Shown: positions 37,409-52,679, counted from the stretch's first letter. The stretch: DNA of 64,000 bases from Amoebidium appalachense (GCA_963693365.1 CAVNZM010000005.1:12152001-12216000); one strand, 5' to 3'. The notes: generated from the sequence alone by a model not told the origin. Numbers and translations are program-made.

Positions 37409-38645
37409 TGTCCCACAGTTACTTAAGACCTTTTTTTGTCGGTCCCCCCCCCCCCCCCCCCCCCCCCTGCGCGCGGCCCCCGTGCAACCCGTGTACATGC
37501 ATCATAATTCATCTAAAGCGGTTTAGAGAGAGGGTAGGCATGGTGGTTGTGTGGGTGGGGAGGGGAGAGAGGGGGCATCATCTGCGCGTGTTTGTGTGTG
37601 AGCGTGTGGGTGGGTGGGTGGGTGGGGGGGGGGGAGGGGGACGGGTGGTTAGTTTACGCTTGCACTGATGAGTGTACAAGAAGAAACAACGGCAAGTTTT
37701 GGTTTATCAAACATGATTTCGCACAGGTTGCTGTCAAGCTGCAACCGAAAGCACACTTCCTTGCTTGGTATGTGTCTATACATCTCTTAATTAATCCAAA
37801 TTATATTTTGTGTGTTCTTTGTCATACCCCGGGGGGGGGGGGGGGGGGGGGGGGGGGATCCTAATAAGGGTATATATGTGTGTGCGCACGTAGGGACCGG
37901 GGGGGGGGGGGGGGGGAGGAGGGTGGGGAAGAGTGCGGGGGGGGGGGGGGGGGGGGGGATTACGGGAAGGATGCCTTGTAATTTGTTTACCCCATCCATT
38001 AAAGACTTCTTGTATCCAATTCGTGGAAGACAAAAACTTACAATGTGAAAGATAAACAGATGATCCCAGCCCAGAGTAGAAGAAGAAAATGTGTTTGTGT
38101 GGGTGTGTGGGTGGGTGTTGGTGGGTGGGTGTATGGGTGGAGAGGTGGGTGGGTGGGTGGGGGGGGGGGGTGTCATGTGCTGAGCTGATTCGTATTAGTT
38201 TGCTTCTATATTTCTATATTAATCAGTGGTATGGGGAGAACCTGATGCGGCGGCGGCTGATTGTTAAAGGTGCGCGCGTGCATGCACCATGCCTCTGCGT
38301 ACTCTCCATGTTAAATGTTGTATTGCTTCTTGCTGTGTGCGTGGCGAGACCCATGTTGCCTGCTCGCGTGTGTGTATGCTTATATGTATTGTGAGTAAAC
38401 GTGTGTACGTGTTGTAGTGCTGTAGGGGTGTCTGAGGTCGCGGTAGCCAATGGTGTGGAGTGCGTGTAGTCTGTGGGGGAGGGAGTGTTGTGATTGGCTG
38501 AATGTCACTGTGGTATTTGTCTGGCCAGTGGGCCGCGTGTCTGTGAAGTGTCTCGCGGGGTCGCGGGCTTTTCGAAGTTCTTCTAAGAACACAAAAAACT
38601 CGCTTCCCACCCAACTCAAAGAAAAGTTTATACGTATACACGGTT
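37409..38645. other. Intergenic region between CXC and transposase genes
   Basis: Has a C run (37445-37467) close to the CXC start, GTGGGTGGGT repeats, poly(G) near 37831-37857, 37901-37917 and 37938-37958, and a TGGG-rich block at 38100-38170. Unique DNA at 38180-38645 shows no recognisable exon. Confidence 0.5.
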
Positions 38646-38710
38646 TCAAGCCCCTTTAAGCGTGCAGTTAGTTAGAGTAGTTTGTATACACTCTGTTTGT
38701 AGACACGACA

Positions 38711-38741
<31 letters not shown>

Positions 38742-40307
38742 GGAGAGAGAGAGAGAGGAGGCACCCATAAATGTCGAAGATGCCCTTGGAAGGTCAGCCT
38801 GCGCACCAATCAAATCCACTGCAGGGAGCCGGGAATCTGCCCGTGCAGTGGTGTTGATTCCGCATCCGAAAGTTTCAGTCGGTCGAGCCCTACTTTCCCT
38901 ATACTCATTTGCTGCTTGCGGATTGGTAAGGAGATCCTCGTACATATCCGTGATGGGCCGGTACATAACATCGGGAGCAATGATATCACGCACATTCTTC
39001 CCCTTATGCTCGGGGTCACGACACGCATTGTGATGGTAAAGGACAGTATCGAATAAGGAACATGCGAGCTGGGGGGATATTCGGGTAACGTGCTTAAAAT
39101 GGATTCGGAGTTTGCGATGCAGGGCCTCATTTTGGTTGGTACCCTGACCTGCTGGGATATCGCTCAGACATCCCCTCTCCGCATGAACCAGCAAATTACT
39201 AATCTGGTCATAGCTATCGTCAGTGAGAACGGGGACATTGTCGTTATCGACCACAGATGCCCAAGTCTGTTGATACCGGCGTAAATTCGCACATATGGTA
39301 GCCGGGTCGGGGGTGTTTTGTGTGCGTTCCTCGCCCAAATCGCCATCCGCGCGAAAACACAGACCAAAGGCCTTTGCAGCATTGTTAGAATGTGGATGCC
39401 TGCGTGGTATGGATCTCGTGAAGCGTTGGACGGCGTGAAATAAATCCAACTTAATGATGATATCCTCACCAAAAACCGACCGGATTAGTGCCGCTAGTTG
39501 GCAGCAATTATCTAAGTAAATAACTTCAACGGTTTTACCTAGCCTAGTGTTTCTGTCACGAAACTGCTCAAGAACAACCTGATTATAGTCGAAAGCGACT
39601 TTGTTGCAGAACTGGTAACTAACAATTTGCCCATGCTCATTGAGAAGGAAGTACACTGCATCGTATTGTGTGATCCATTTACCATCAGCCATATAGCCGA
39701 TGCTCATACTTATCTTAAACGTGTGGTCTGCTGACAGCTTGGTGGCACTGAGTTTGGACATTGCCGTATGGTATGGATGTTGTAAATTATCTGTATAAAA
39801 TCCCAGCCAAGCATCACGAATATAGTCATTGCTGGGGCCGCGGAAAATATCGATTTGTGAAAAAGGTGCGATTATTGTGGCTGCTACTCCCTCGCGACGT
39901 TGCTGTAGGAGTGATGGCTGGTGGTTTATAATGGACTGCTGCGACGAATCAAACGGCATTTGTCCGAGAAGCATGTTTTGGAATACGAAAAGGTGCGTAC
40001 GTAACTGCTGATACCGTGTGTGGTATGTAGTCGAATAATACCGCTGCATGCTCGAGAATGGAATGCCCGAAACCACCTTGTGGCACAAGTCGTTCATGAG
40101 GGCTACGGTAATCCCCGCTCGTTCAGTCAAGTAGAAGGGCATGACACGAGAGAGGAAATTAGGAAGAGCTGACGTCAGAATGGGGTCATACCCCCTGTAA
40201 CTGTGTTTTTTATTTTGCTTTCCACACGTATTGCAACGATAAATGCGGCATATAATATAAATCCGGCTGTTACAATCGTATGCACTGCTGTAAACAACTG
40301 TACACAT
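38646..40307 (-). CDS. DDE-type transposase-like protein
   Basis: A single open frame of 553 residues from an ATG with an in-frame stop 33 bases upstream. It looks like an RNase H-fold transposase: candidate acidic residues are Asp194 (LSADHTFKIS), Asp266 (VIYLDNCCQLAAL) and Glu394 (GTNQNEALHRKL), with IKLDLFHAVQRFTR between them. This combination is shared by a group of animal and protist transposase-like proteins whose superfamily I cannot name with confidence. An N-terminal Cys cluster (CRIYRCNTCGK) suggests part of a zinc finger, so the real 5' end may be further upstream, where another frame is open to about 40633. The C-terminus reads through a 30-G run as poly-Pro. No terminal inverted repeats were found. 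Confidence 0.75.
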
Positions 40308-40680
40308 GAACTGTACATGTTTACTAAAGAATGTGATCTACTAGCACACGATTCGTGCTTTGTCATGAATATCACATAAATATTATGTCCGCACCAATAG
40401 GACTCACTCTGACCTAAGAATTGAACCATATATGGTTCTTCAGCTGCATACCACATAAACGAAGTGAACCAATAAGAGGTTTGCATAAATAGGACAAAGG
40501 TCTGACTGGCTCGGACCGCACCAGAATCACGAATGGCATGTTGCCACCCGCGCTGGCCGCGGATGAACCAATCCTGGGCCTTGATCCGAAACCTGGGGGC
40601 TATATAACAAAGCCGTCCCAGTACGGGGATCACATCAGTGAAGTCTGAGACAGACTGAGTCGGCCCATAGTAAAAGCAAC
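40308..40680. promoter_or_regulatory. Upstream region of the transposase gene
   Basis: On the minus strand, TTATATAGCC near 40595-40606 could be a TATA box for the transposase, about 290 bp before its ATG. The Ty3 element starts 80 bp further upstream. A minus-strand open frame of 152 codons spans much of this interval in another frame and may be a 5' exon, but has no recognised similarity. Confidence 0.35.
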
Positions 40681-40685
40681 CTGGC

Positions 40686-40736
40686 TGACATATACTAATC
40701 CGTCTCAGCAGATTAGCCTAAGTCTACGATCGAGAT

Positions 40737-40771
<35 letters not shown>

Positions 40772-41501
40772 GGCCCGGGTCCACAGATCATCAAGATCAA
40801 GTCCGGGGCCTCAAGATAGCTGTACAGCTGCGTGCATCTTGCCTCTGCCGGCGCAGGGCATTGGACCACGTCAGCCGGGACAGCCGTCCAATAGAATTCT
40901 AATTAGTGTGTAGGATAGATCGTAGGAGGACTTAGGAATGTCATTGTTCGGGCAGAAGCCCTTTTGTAAGGATTGGCAAGGTTTGATAGTATATGTTGCC
41001 AAACGTATTTATATATTTAGATGTAGAGGAAAGGGGGGGAGGGAGGGGGGGGGAGGATAGTATGAAATGTAGATTTAGACTCTGCGGTGCCACTAGGGGG
41101 AGGGTGAGGGGTGAGACTTGGATAAATATATTAGTTGAGTAGATCGACTTAGCTCGTGCAGGCGCACGATAAAAGTAGATCGGAATGTTAATGGAATGTG
41201 GCATCGTAGGGGGCCAGGTGATGATGATCTTGTAGGGCACGGCCTTGATGGCCTCAGTCGTAACTTAGACTCAATCCGTACGGATCTAAGTTTGCCCGTC
41301 GGAGCCTGGTCTTAATAAACTTTACCGTTTTTCTGTACACGTTCGTTCCTTTTCGTGTGTGTACACTTAGTAGAGTGCCGCGTCTCTAGTACACATACAT
41401 TAGGATACGACAAGCTACACCTTTCTTTTAGTGCGGTTTTTCGCGCTAGGGTAACGCGGTGACAGTTCCTTCTGGGCTGTTGCTACACCTCAACCACACA
41501 G

Positions 41502-41534
<33 letters not shown>

Positions 41535-44500
41535 ATAAACACAACCACACAAGTTTGGGCACACACCACACAATGGCTCAGTTTAACGTAGACATGTTCT
41601 ACGCACTGGCAGCGGAGGATAGCTCCCTGCACACACAGGTACCACAGGTTCATACACTAGACGTTAGACAGACCACAGCTTTCAGTTTTATACTCAAACA
41701 CGACTCAGAAATACCTAGGTGGCTCAGGACACTCCTAGCTAACACACCCACACTAGTGCTAGACACAAAGAAGGCCCCCACTGTGGCGGCCTCGTGCTTA
41801 ATGATCAAACAGTGCATCGACCACAAAACAATGGCCGACTTATGCACCCTGATGGAGGAGCACCCGTACCGGGCCGAGCAGGCCCCCCAGGTGACGGCTC
41901 GTATATACGAGCAGCAGTACGACGAGGGAAGGGACGAGATGGTGTCACGGACACTCGGCCAGAAACGTCTGGCCGCACGGTTCATCCCCGACGACGAGGA
42001 CGAGAACAGCACCGACGACGTGGACGGGGAGCTCGAGGCCTTCACACGGCCGGAAAACGAGCTCGAGTATACGGCCCGGCTCGTCGGCCGATACCTGACG
42101 GCCGACCGGCGCCGTACCTTCCGGGCCCAGCTCAGAGAATGGAAGTATACCTTTCCCACTTTAGATATGTCCCCCGTAGAAGCTCGTGCATTCTTTGAGA
42201 GGGAGTATCGGGTCTTTGAAGACCTTTGTGAGTTAGCAGGTGACGTGAGTGATAGGGAAAAATTCGAGTTTGCTCGTAAGGCTCTCTCTGTAAACACAGA
42301 CACTGCACGCATGTTTGGGGAGCATGATGATGTAGATGAGGTGGTGTTGCATGTTAAACGTCACTTGCTTGCCATGCACGAGGTGAAGTTCAATAAGAGG
42401 GATAAAAAGGAAGTGATGGAAGTAGACAAGAAAAAGAAGGAGAGTGGACCGAAGGGGGAAAAAGAGAAAAAAGAGGGTGAACAGCCAGATGCACTCACCA
42501 TGTTGGTCAAGCAGGTTGCCGAGCTCTCCCAGGCCGTCTTCTCGGGCCGAGGGGGCTTCGGCTACCGGGGTGGCCGTGGCGGCGACCGAGGTGGACACGG
42601 CGGTCGTGGCCGAGGTGGACGTGGAGGACAACAGCAGCAGTTCACCGAGAGGTTTGCCCCTTATCTTGCTCGTGGTGCTGGGCAGGGTAGAGGGAGGGGT
42701 GGAAATGGTGGTGAGAGAGGCCGAGGGGGGCAGGGGGGAAGGGGGGGCCGTGGTGCACACGGTGGGCCCCCCCAGCATGACCGGGCTCCCGGTTATGCTT
42801 TGCGCCAAGGTTTTGAAGTCCCCCCTGGCCCCTTCTTTGGTGCATGTTACTTTTGTGGCCGGCAAGGGCACTCTGCTGCATATTGCCGTAGTTACAAGAG
42901 CTATTGAGTTCCGGGGGAGGGGGAAGCTGGGGTCACTGAGGGAGGGGGGGGGACAGTATCGGTCCCCCCCAGGTTGCAGAGAACCTTCACCCTCCCCCAC
43001 CCCAGGTTAAGCTTCCCTTTGCCCCCTCACCGCCCCGATACGTGTGGGAGCCGGGCATCGTCGTGGGTCCTCAAGACAGCGTCGAGGTGGTATGGCATGA
43101 ATGTTTGTGGGGTGACTCTACCAAAGGTATGAATGGTGTGAATGTTTTGTGGTTGGGGGAGGTTCCCCAGCCACAAGTGGATGGTCTCAGTGTTTCTTGT
43201 CCCAACCCGGTGTTTGTTCTAACCACACCGGAGGGGGTTTCTGTGCCATTGTTTCCGGGAGGGGGGGGGACACACACGAGTAAAGGGGGAAGGGGGGGGA
43301 AGGCACAGACACATAGAAACACACCACCACAACAACATACGACGGTTGCAGACACACCTACACCCACACACACACCCACACATACACCACACACACACAC
43401 ACCACCCACCCACACATCACACACACACACTCCACCACCACCCACATCACATACACACCCCACCCCACCCGTGCAGGCACCACAGGTAGGTATGTTGCAC
43501 GTAGGTATCGAGGGTGTGAGTCTTCGTGGGCAGGGATTGGGAGTGAGTGATGATGTGTTGCTTGAATTGGAGGAGGATTTAGTTGGTTTTAGCCGGCATT
43601 ATATAGACGTATGGTTAGCTGATGGTAAGTTGAAGGCTGTTGCTTTGCTCGATGGAGGGGCTCAGGTTAATTGTGTGCATGCTTCGTTTATTCGTCGTTT
43701 TAATCAGGCCGGGGGGGAAATTCCTATATTAGATGCTTCTAGCACAGCCTTAGGTAGTGCTAATAATAGTAGTATGTCTGTGGAAGGTGTTTGTGTGTTG
43801 CCGTGTGAGATAGGTGGCCAGGCTATGCATATTGCTTGTTATGTGGTTAAGGATTTAGCTCAAAGTGTTTTGTTGGGAGCCCCATTTTTCCGTAGACATG
43901 TGAATGCTTTGTTTGAACGTACGAATGTTTTAGAATTGCAGTCCGGCGTTAAAATTAAAACCCATGATGGGCTCGACGGTTATCAGTCTGGTGCTAGAAC
44001 GGTAGCTGAAGTAGTAATCGAGCCTTATCAGTGCCAAACGGTACGTGTCCGGGCCGGCAATCATGTTAGGATAGGGGATTTAGGGGTTTTTACTCCGAAA
44101 ACCCCATTTCAGGAGGTGGCCCAATGGACCCTTAGTAGGGTATGGCCGGATAAGACAATAGAAATAGAATTAGTGAATCCGGGCATCGAGCCTATAGTGA
44201 TTAGGTCAGGTGTTTCCGTCGGTAGTTTCACTAATGAGATTGGTAGTATAGAGGTCTCTCTTATTACCCAAAAGGAGGATGCCGGCTCGAAGGGTGACTC
44301 AGGAGGAGGGGGAACAACTTTATTTAACGTTAGCCACCAAAATGTCACCCGACACGATGGGGGGGGGGACCGGGACAGCACCGGTCCCACTCCCCCGACC
44401 CCCAAGAGGAAGGAGGGTCACCCCGGGTGTGAGAATGTGCAGGCAAGGGGGGAGGGTGTTGGTCTAACCCGTGGATCTGACGGGTTAACCAACACCGTGG

Positions 44501-47500
44501 GGGGCAGGGTGGCCACAGACCTGGCCCCCCACATACATGCACTAACTCATCAGGAATTGCCCGGGGGCATTGGTGTGCCGGGGGGAGGGGGGGGTGCTAA
44601 GGGTGACCGCCTATATCCGGAGGTACCTCAACCTCACCCCGAGCAGCACCGATGTAATACAGGAGGTGAAATGTTAAGTGGCACTCCGGTGAATAAGGAT
44701 GCATCCACTTGTGATGGGGGTAACCCGGAGTTAGTATTGCCGTTTGGTATGAAGGAGGGGGATTGGACGGTAGAACAGAAAAAATTGCTAGCTAAGTTAT
44801 TTGATAGGACTCGGTTTGCATTTCTGGCCGATGATAACGAAGTAGGCTTCGTTAAAGGGTTTGAAATGCAGATCGACACAGGTGATAATAGGCCGGTAGT
44901 GATGCCTAGCTATAGAATGGAGCAGTATAAATTGTCGGATGCGCTAATAATAGTGAGTGATATGTTAAAAAAGGGTCATGTGGAGCATAGTTCGAGTCCG
45001 TGGAGAAGTCCGGTGCTATTGGTTAAGAAGCCCGACGGGTCTTGGCGCCTAGTGAACGATTACAGGGCTCTGAATCGGATCACTAAGGCAGACCAATGGC
45101 CTCTCCCTAACATAGACGAGCAGCTTTCACAGCTGCACGGCTATACTCACTTTGCTAAACTTGATTTAAAAGCAGCTTTTTGGCAGATAAGGTTGGAGGA
45201 GAGCAGCAAGGAGAAGACTGCCTTTGCACTGGGTGACCAGCTGTTCCAGTACAAGGTGGTGCCGATGGGTTTGCTCTCCTCTCCAGCTATGTTGTGCCGG
45301 GTAATGTATAAAATTCTCCACCCTCATTTGGATGTATGCCACCCTTATTTGGATGATGTTTTAATTAAAGGTAGGTCATTTGAGGAGTTAGTTAATAATT
45401 GTGAAAAAGTATTTTTAGCTTTGGGTGAGTCTGGTCTTCGTATTAGCGGTAGCAAGACTGTGATTGGTGTGCCGGAGGTTAAGTTTTTAGGTCATATTGT
45501 GTCTAGTAATGGTCTTTCCCCTGATCCGGAGAAAATCCGGGCCATAGTTGAGTGGCCCCGTCCTCAGACTGTCACTCAACTAAGGCAATTTTTAGGTTTA
45601 ACTAATTATCTTCGTCGTTATATTAAGGACTATAGTATGCTTGCTTTGCCGTTAACTAGTCAGACGGGGGGGGAGAAGAAGAATAGAATAGATTGGAATG
45701 TTGATGCTGTTTCTGCTTTCGAAAAGCTTAAGTTAGCTTTGCAGTCTTCGAGTATGCTTGTTCATCCTGATTTTTCGGCCGGGGGGGGATGTTTAAAGTT
45801 CGGTGCGATGCAAGTAAGGTTGCTGAGGGGGCCGTGTTATATCAAGTGCAGGAGGGGCAGGATAGAGTGATTGCTTATGCTAGTCGTTCATTTAGTAAAA
45901 GTGAACGTAGATATAGCAATCCGGAGAGAGAGTCCCATGCTATCTTTTGGGCAGTCTCACAGGCATGGAGGTATATACTCGCAGGCAGGACGTTTGAGGT
46001 CTACACCGACCACAAGCCCTGCCTAGCCATGGCCGGCACCACTCGTCTGGTCAACGAGAGGATGCAGAAGTGGGCCGCGGCTCTCGGTGAGTTCTCCTAT
46101 AAATTGTTTTATGCCAAGGGTGAAACAATGGTCGACTGTGATGCTCTCTCTCGTGCTGCTTATATTTTGTTTGAAGAAGAGAAGGAGGGGGAGGGGGGGA
46201 TAGTGAGAGACGGGGGGGGAGGGGGGAAGGGGGGGGCGAGTGAGCAGAAAGGAATAGATGCTGTGTCTGTGGATGTGTCTTCTTGGGTTCCGGGGTTGCT
46301 TGCTTATAAGTGTAGGAGAGGGGGGGGGAGGTATTTGTCGGTGTCTGAGGTCGGGACCGAGTCTCATGGCTCGGCCCCTGCCTTAGCACCTACGGCTTTG
46401 ATCTTAGCTCAGGAGGAAGATGTGTTGATTGGTCTGGTTAAGAATTATTTAAAGGGGCCGGTTGATTCGATTAAATTTACAAATAAAAGGCAGATGATTA
46501 AGGTAGCTAAGTTAGCAAAAATGTGTCAGGTAGAGCAGGATTTAGTTTATCATTGTTCTGGGCCAGACGGACACCGAGTTTGGGTCCCGACGGCACTTGT
46601 GCCTGAGGTTTTGCATATGGTGCATGAGCATCCCATGGCTGGTCATTTAGGTGTAAATAGGACGTTGCTTCGTGTTAATCGTTCGTATTTTTGGCCGGGT
46701 ATGAGTAGGGAGGTGAGGGATTATGTGTTGTCATGCATGCATTGTCAGGAAAGGAATGAGAGTCCCCACTCTCGTTCCCGCCCGTCGTTTATTAGGGATT
46801 TTAATGTTCGTATGTTTGAAAGGGTAGCAGTGGATGTGGTCGGTCCTTTTAATTTTACGGTTGAGGGTAACACTGTTCTTGTTACCGTCACCGATGTGGC
46901 CACTCGTTGGGTTGAAGTTTTTCCTCTCCCCACTGCTAATGCCGTTTTGTTTGCTCGTATTTTTGTGGATGAAATTTGTCTTAGGTTTGGTTGTCCTCGT
47001 GTTTTGTTAACGGATAGGAGTCGTGTGTTTTTAAATCAGTTGGTGTCGGAGGTGTGTAAAATTTTAAGGGTAGCTCATATCACTACGTCTGCATATCACC
47101 CTCAAGCAAATGCCATCTCTGAACGTGTGCATGCAGTGTTTCAGAAGTCCTTTGGCAAAATGGTGGATGTGGAGGCTAATGATTGGGATCATATGTCTAG
47201 GTTTATTGCTCATTCATATAATTCTACCCCTCATGCTGTGACTGGTTTTTCTCCGTTTTATTTGGTCTATGGGCAGGAGGCTATTAGTTTGTTAGATACG
47301 GCACTTTTGCCGATGGGGGGGGCTGACCGACTAACTTATCCCCACTGGACTGAGTTCCGGGAGCAGCTACTAACCCGGGCCCGGGCTGCACGTGATGCAG
47401 CTCTGGCCCGTACACAGCAGGCACAGGCACGTACAGACGTGTCCACACGTCCGTTACGTGAATTTGCCGAGGGTACTTTAGTTTTAATTAGGGATCATAC

Positions 47501-48378
47501 TAGGAAGAAGAGATATAAGCAGGAGCAGGAAGGTAAGGGTGAAGGTGAAGGTCTTCGTAAGTATGGTAAGAAATGGTTGCCTCTTTTTATCGGTCCGTAT
47601 AAAATAGTGGCTAGGTTAGGTCCGACGGAATATAAGGTGCAGAGGTTAGATAATGAGAGTGATGTTAGATTTTATAATGTAGATGATATAAAGGAATATT
47701 ATGATAGGGCCCTTAGGGTTAAACGGCCGGAGGGCCGTCGAGTGTTAGATGCATTCACCCCCGACTATGACGGGTCGGTGGATGTATCGGAGGCTGCAGT
47801 AGATAAAATTATGGATAAAAAGGTTATCGAAGGTAAGGAAGGTAAGGTAAATTATTATTTAATTCGTTTTGAGGGAGGTTATCAGGAAGATCAGTGGTTG
47901 CCTGAGTTTCATTTGGATTGCCCGTTTTCTATTCGTGCTTATGAGGCTAGATTAGTGCAGAGGGAGTTGCCTAGTGCTCCCTCTCGGCCAAAGAGAGTTA
48001 TTCCTCAGTTTAATCGTGGTGTGAAAAAGTCGGTGGGGGAGGGGGCCGGGGGGGGAGTGATGCAAATACACGTAGACACACGGGGGGAGGGGGAGGGAGG
48101 GGAGGAGACCGAGGAGGAGTGTGAACGTAGTCGTAGGAATTTAATTTATTATCATAGGTGTCTCCGTAGGTATCAAGCTTATGGTGTAGATTAATTTATT
48201 ATTTTTCTTCGTAATTTATTTAATTTAATTTTTTTTAGGAGACTGATTAGTCTATGTCTTTTTAGGGGGTGTTAGATGTAATGTGACTGAGGTGGGACTC
48301 AGCTTTTCCGGGGGCCGGGGGGGGAGTTGACATATACTAATCCGTCTCAGCAGATTAGCCTAAGTCTACGATCGAGAT

Positions 48379-48411
<33 letters not shown>

Positions 48412-49052
48412 GGCCCGGGTCCACAGATCATCAAGATCAAGTCCGGGGCCTCAAGATAGCTGTACAGCTGCGTGCATCTTGCCTCTGCCGGCGCAGGGCA
48501 TTGGACCACGTCAGCCGGGACAGCCGTCCAATAGAATTCTAATTAGTGTGTAGGATAGATCGTAGGAGGACTTAGGAATGTCATTGTTCGGGCAGAAGCC
48601 CTTTTGTAAGGATTGGCAAGGTTTGATAGTATATGTTGCCAAACGTATTTATATATTTAGATGTAGAGGAAAGGGGGGGAGGGAGGGGGGGGGAGGATAG
48701 TATGAAATGTAGATTTAGACTCTGCGGTGCCACTAGGGGGAGGGTGAGGGGTGAGACTTGGATAAATATATTAGTTGAGTAGATCGACTTAGCTCGTGCA
48801 GGCGCACGATAAAAGTAGATCGGAATGTTAATGGAATGTGGCATCGTAGGGGGCCAGGTGATGATGATCTTGTAGGGCACGGCCTTGATGGCCTCAGTCG
48901 TAACTTAGACTCAATCCGTACGGATCTAAGTTTGCCCGTCGGAGCCTGGTCTTAATAAACTTTACCGTTTTTCTGTACACGTTCGTTCCTTTTCGTGTGT
49001 GTACACTTAGTAGAGTGCCGCGTCTCTAGTACACATACATTAGGATACGACA
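40686..49052 (+). mobile_element. Complete Ty3-type (chromovirus-like) LTR retrotransposon
   Basis: An 8.4-kb element flanked by the 5-bp target duplication CTGGC (40681-40685 and 49053-49057). LTRs of 727 and 725 bp begin TGACATATAC and end TACGACA. Internal order: gag, protease, reverse transcriptase, RNase H, integrase, chromodomain-like tail, which is the Ty3/Metaviridae order. A polypurine tract precedes the 3' LTR. No obvious primer-binding site was found after 41412. Two frame problems, both at G runs, separate gag from pol and RT from RNase H. Confidence 0.95.
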
Positions 49053-49694
49053 CTGGCCGCGTGTGCCTTTCTACCCGTTCTCTGTCTTTATTTTGATTCA
49101 GTTGTACTCTGCCTTATCCTAAATAGTCCAACTGTTTACAACTGCGTGGGACATCATTGCCTGATCTAGTCCATCCCTCTTTCGCTAACGGGCCGTGTGC
49201 TGTGTTCACAGGGCATATTGGCGCGTATTTGGATATCTGGAAATTGGTTTCCAAATCCCACACCATTAACGGGGGGAGGAAAATCTGCAGACACGTATGA
49301 GTTAGCAACCAATACAAGTGTGTTTGCATGTGTATGTGTGTGCATGTAGTTGTGTGTATATGTGATGTGTGTAACGTGTGTGTTTGTGTGGGTGTTTGTG
49401 CCTTGCGTTCGGAAGTGCGTGTGCCGCAGGCGTGCCTGCGTGTGTGCATGCACGTGTACATGTGCGAATAGCATGTTTCATATGTTTGTGTGTGGACGAG
49501 GGGGGGGGGGGGGGGGTACCCCCTACCCTCCTCCTTAAATCCCCCTCCCCCCCCTTCATACCCATAAAAACATGGAGAGAGTGAGACTTAACCCCAAACA
49601 GCTGTACGTTTATGTTGTGTTCAGCACCTTTTTTGCGCGTCATAAAAAAGACCATGCTTTCGTGCGCGCACACACACCCACTCTTTCGCGCGCG

Positions 49695-49746
<52 letters not shown>

Positions 49747-49848
49747 CACACACACACACACACACACACACACGCGCGCGCACGCACACGCGCACACATC
49801 CACACACACACACCGGCACACACACACACCCACACACACATCTCTCTG

Positions 49849-49953
<105 letters not shown>

Positions 49954-52594
49954 GCTCTCTCTCTCTCTCGGGTCTCTTTCTCTCTCTAAACCTGATAGGT
50001 AGTCCATGGGTCGTCCTTCCCCCCCCCCCCCCCCCCCCCCCCCTCCCGTTCCCTCCTCCCCCTCTCAACCTTGCCCCTCCGCAACTATAACCCCAACCTT
50101 ACGTGCACCCATTGCCTCCGTTGGCATCCCTTTTGGCCGTCAAAAGTGCGTGGCCCACCCACTTACCAGCTTGTTGAACTCATTTCCACTTGTGACAAGT
50201 TTCCTCATGTTCTCCCTTAGCTGATTCGTAGTGTCTGGATAATACACCACAGGACAAACGGGTTGCTCCCTTGCATGGCGCTCCAAACATTCGGTTATCC
50301 ATGCCTGACATTCGCTACTGCCCCACGCTGGGTATACAGAACCAGTGTGCACAATCTGACATACAGGCCTGATTTGCTCCCCTGCAGCAATCTCAATTTC
50401 CTGTTCACTCTGGTCACCACTTATTTGTGGCGGTGATTGCGTTTGCGAGAGCAGAAATTGAGCGCTTAGTACTAGCAGAAGTAAAGCCCACCACCACAAC
50501 GTAAGTGGGGTAAGGGCAGCGTGTCTGACCCTGCCCATTTTCAAAGGATGAGAAACACGTAGCTGCAGCTGCAATGAGAAGAAAAAGGCCGCAGCCACTG
50601 CCACACTACACGCCGCAGTGTATTGTATAGTAGCAGGTATCACGTGGTACTGCAACGACTTTCTGCATTGAAATTAGCGAGCCTACCCAAGAATGATTGT
50701 GCTAAAATTTTTCGGGTTTGCCGTTTATACCGTCACACCATACTGAGTCGGCACACGCGAGGCGCCCGCCGGCCGGGCCGTGCGGGGCGATTTGGCGCCA
50801 AAGTTTGCGCAAACTATGTAAACCCTAGGTGCACTGAATTCAAGTTGCACTGAATTGAATTTACATGAGCACTGGCGACGCCGACGAGCTTTTGCACTGA
50901 ATTCGATGCACTGAATCATCATGTGCCGGCTCGGGTTCGCGCCCCCAGCCCGCGCCGGTCGGTTTCAGTGCCCGGAAAGCGATTCAGTGCACCCAATTCA
51001 GTGCATCATACCCCCCACCCCAGGACATGCAGTACAACCCTTTTGGCGAGTTCCAAGGACCAATCGTCTCATCCGAGACTTCGGGAAGACCCCCCCCTTT
51101 CTAGATGCGCCCACCTGGAAGAGGATAGGATTTAATCTAAATTTTATGCAAACTTTAAACTTTTAACAGATCAATTGGATTGCAAAAGTTTTATACGTAA
51201 ATTTAACAATCTAGATATTTAGAGATTTGGCTGTCAAGATTTACGCCGAAAACGATGACCCTATTAATAACTTTCCGCCTGCACTTCTCTATGCTGATGA
51301 TCTGTCCCTCCTTGCCCGTACCCCTAGACGCCTGCAAAGATTGTTCGATGTAGTGTCAGAGTGGTGCAAGGCAAACCTTATGATCCTTAACATAGACAAA
51401 TGTGGTGTTCTTGTACCTGATATAGCTAACAATTTACACACATTTACATTATCATCTAAACCTGTACCTATAGTTCCAGAATACAAATATCTTGGTGTTC
51501 CGGTTGATTCTGTTGGTGTTATGTTTCCCCATATGGTCGAAAAGAGGGTAGAGTTGGCTCGTAAGCGGTTAGCTTTCTTCTCGGCTAATATTTTTAAAGA
51601 CACACCCCTCCATCCTTCTATTAGACTTACATTTATTCGCACTTTTGTCTTCCCGGCATGTGAATATGGTTTACCCCTTCTCGCCGCTTGGATCAAGAAA
51701 GAGAGAACTAGAGCGCTTAAACCCTTGGCAAATTTCCTTGAAGCAGAAGTTGCCTCCTTTCTATCTAACAACTGTTGTAAACCTGGGCCTGTAACGCTCT
51801 CGATATATGGTCTGGTCCCAATAGCTGCTAGAGTATCCTATCTCGCGCTGAAATTCAATAAGCACATAAGCCGCTTAAAGAAGTATTTGCCCTCCCACCC
51901 TCTCTTCTCTATCCGACCTGTCCCCTCCTCACCTCTCCCCTCTTTTCTCCCCTCTCTCTCCCCTTCTCCCCTGGGCACAAATACAAATAAACCCCGCAAT
52001 AGTGTGTGTGTGACTTTGGACTGCCACTTACTTATTAAACATGTACACAATCACAAGATAATCACGCAATATAACAAATGGAAAAAGATACCACACGACA
52101 CTAGACCCGATGAAAGCATACACCTTGAAAAACTAAGCCTTATGTCTCGTTTTATATATACTGACCGCCTCAACCATATTGCCAAATATGGCACTCGCAA
52201 GTGTATAACACCTAAATACATATTACCTTCCTGTAGAACTGGTCTTTCTCTAGCTGATGGTATTATTGATCAATTACCACGCTTTTACTGTACACGTGCT
52301 ATACAGTGGAGATCTAATAAGTATAAGGTGGCATCATTTGCATGCCCAAACAACACACACACACACCAGTTTAACCGGTCATGTATCGCCAAATGTAGTT
52401 TGATAGACCACATAATACCGCAACACACACACGTCACATTCACAACAGACACCCAGAAAGATAGCCTACCTGTAAATTACAACATCCTTGATTTTATACT
52501 AAACACGCGTAACTACGACCTGTTTATTAGATGTATTGATTGGCTTGAGAAACACATCACTACAAAATTATAGCGCACGCGCACACACACACAC

Positions 52595-52647
<53 letters not shown>

Positions 52648-52679
52648 CCAGCTGATACCGAGTTTCCCGAGGGGAGCCC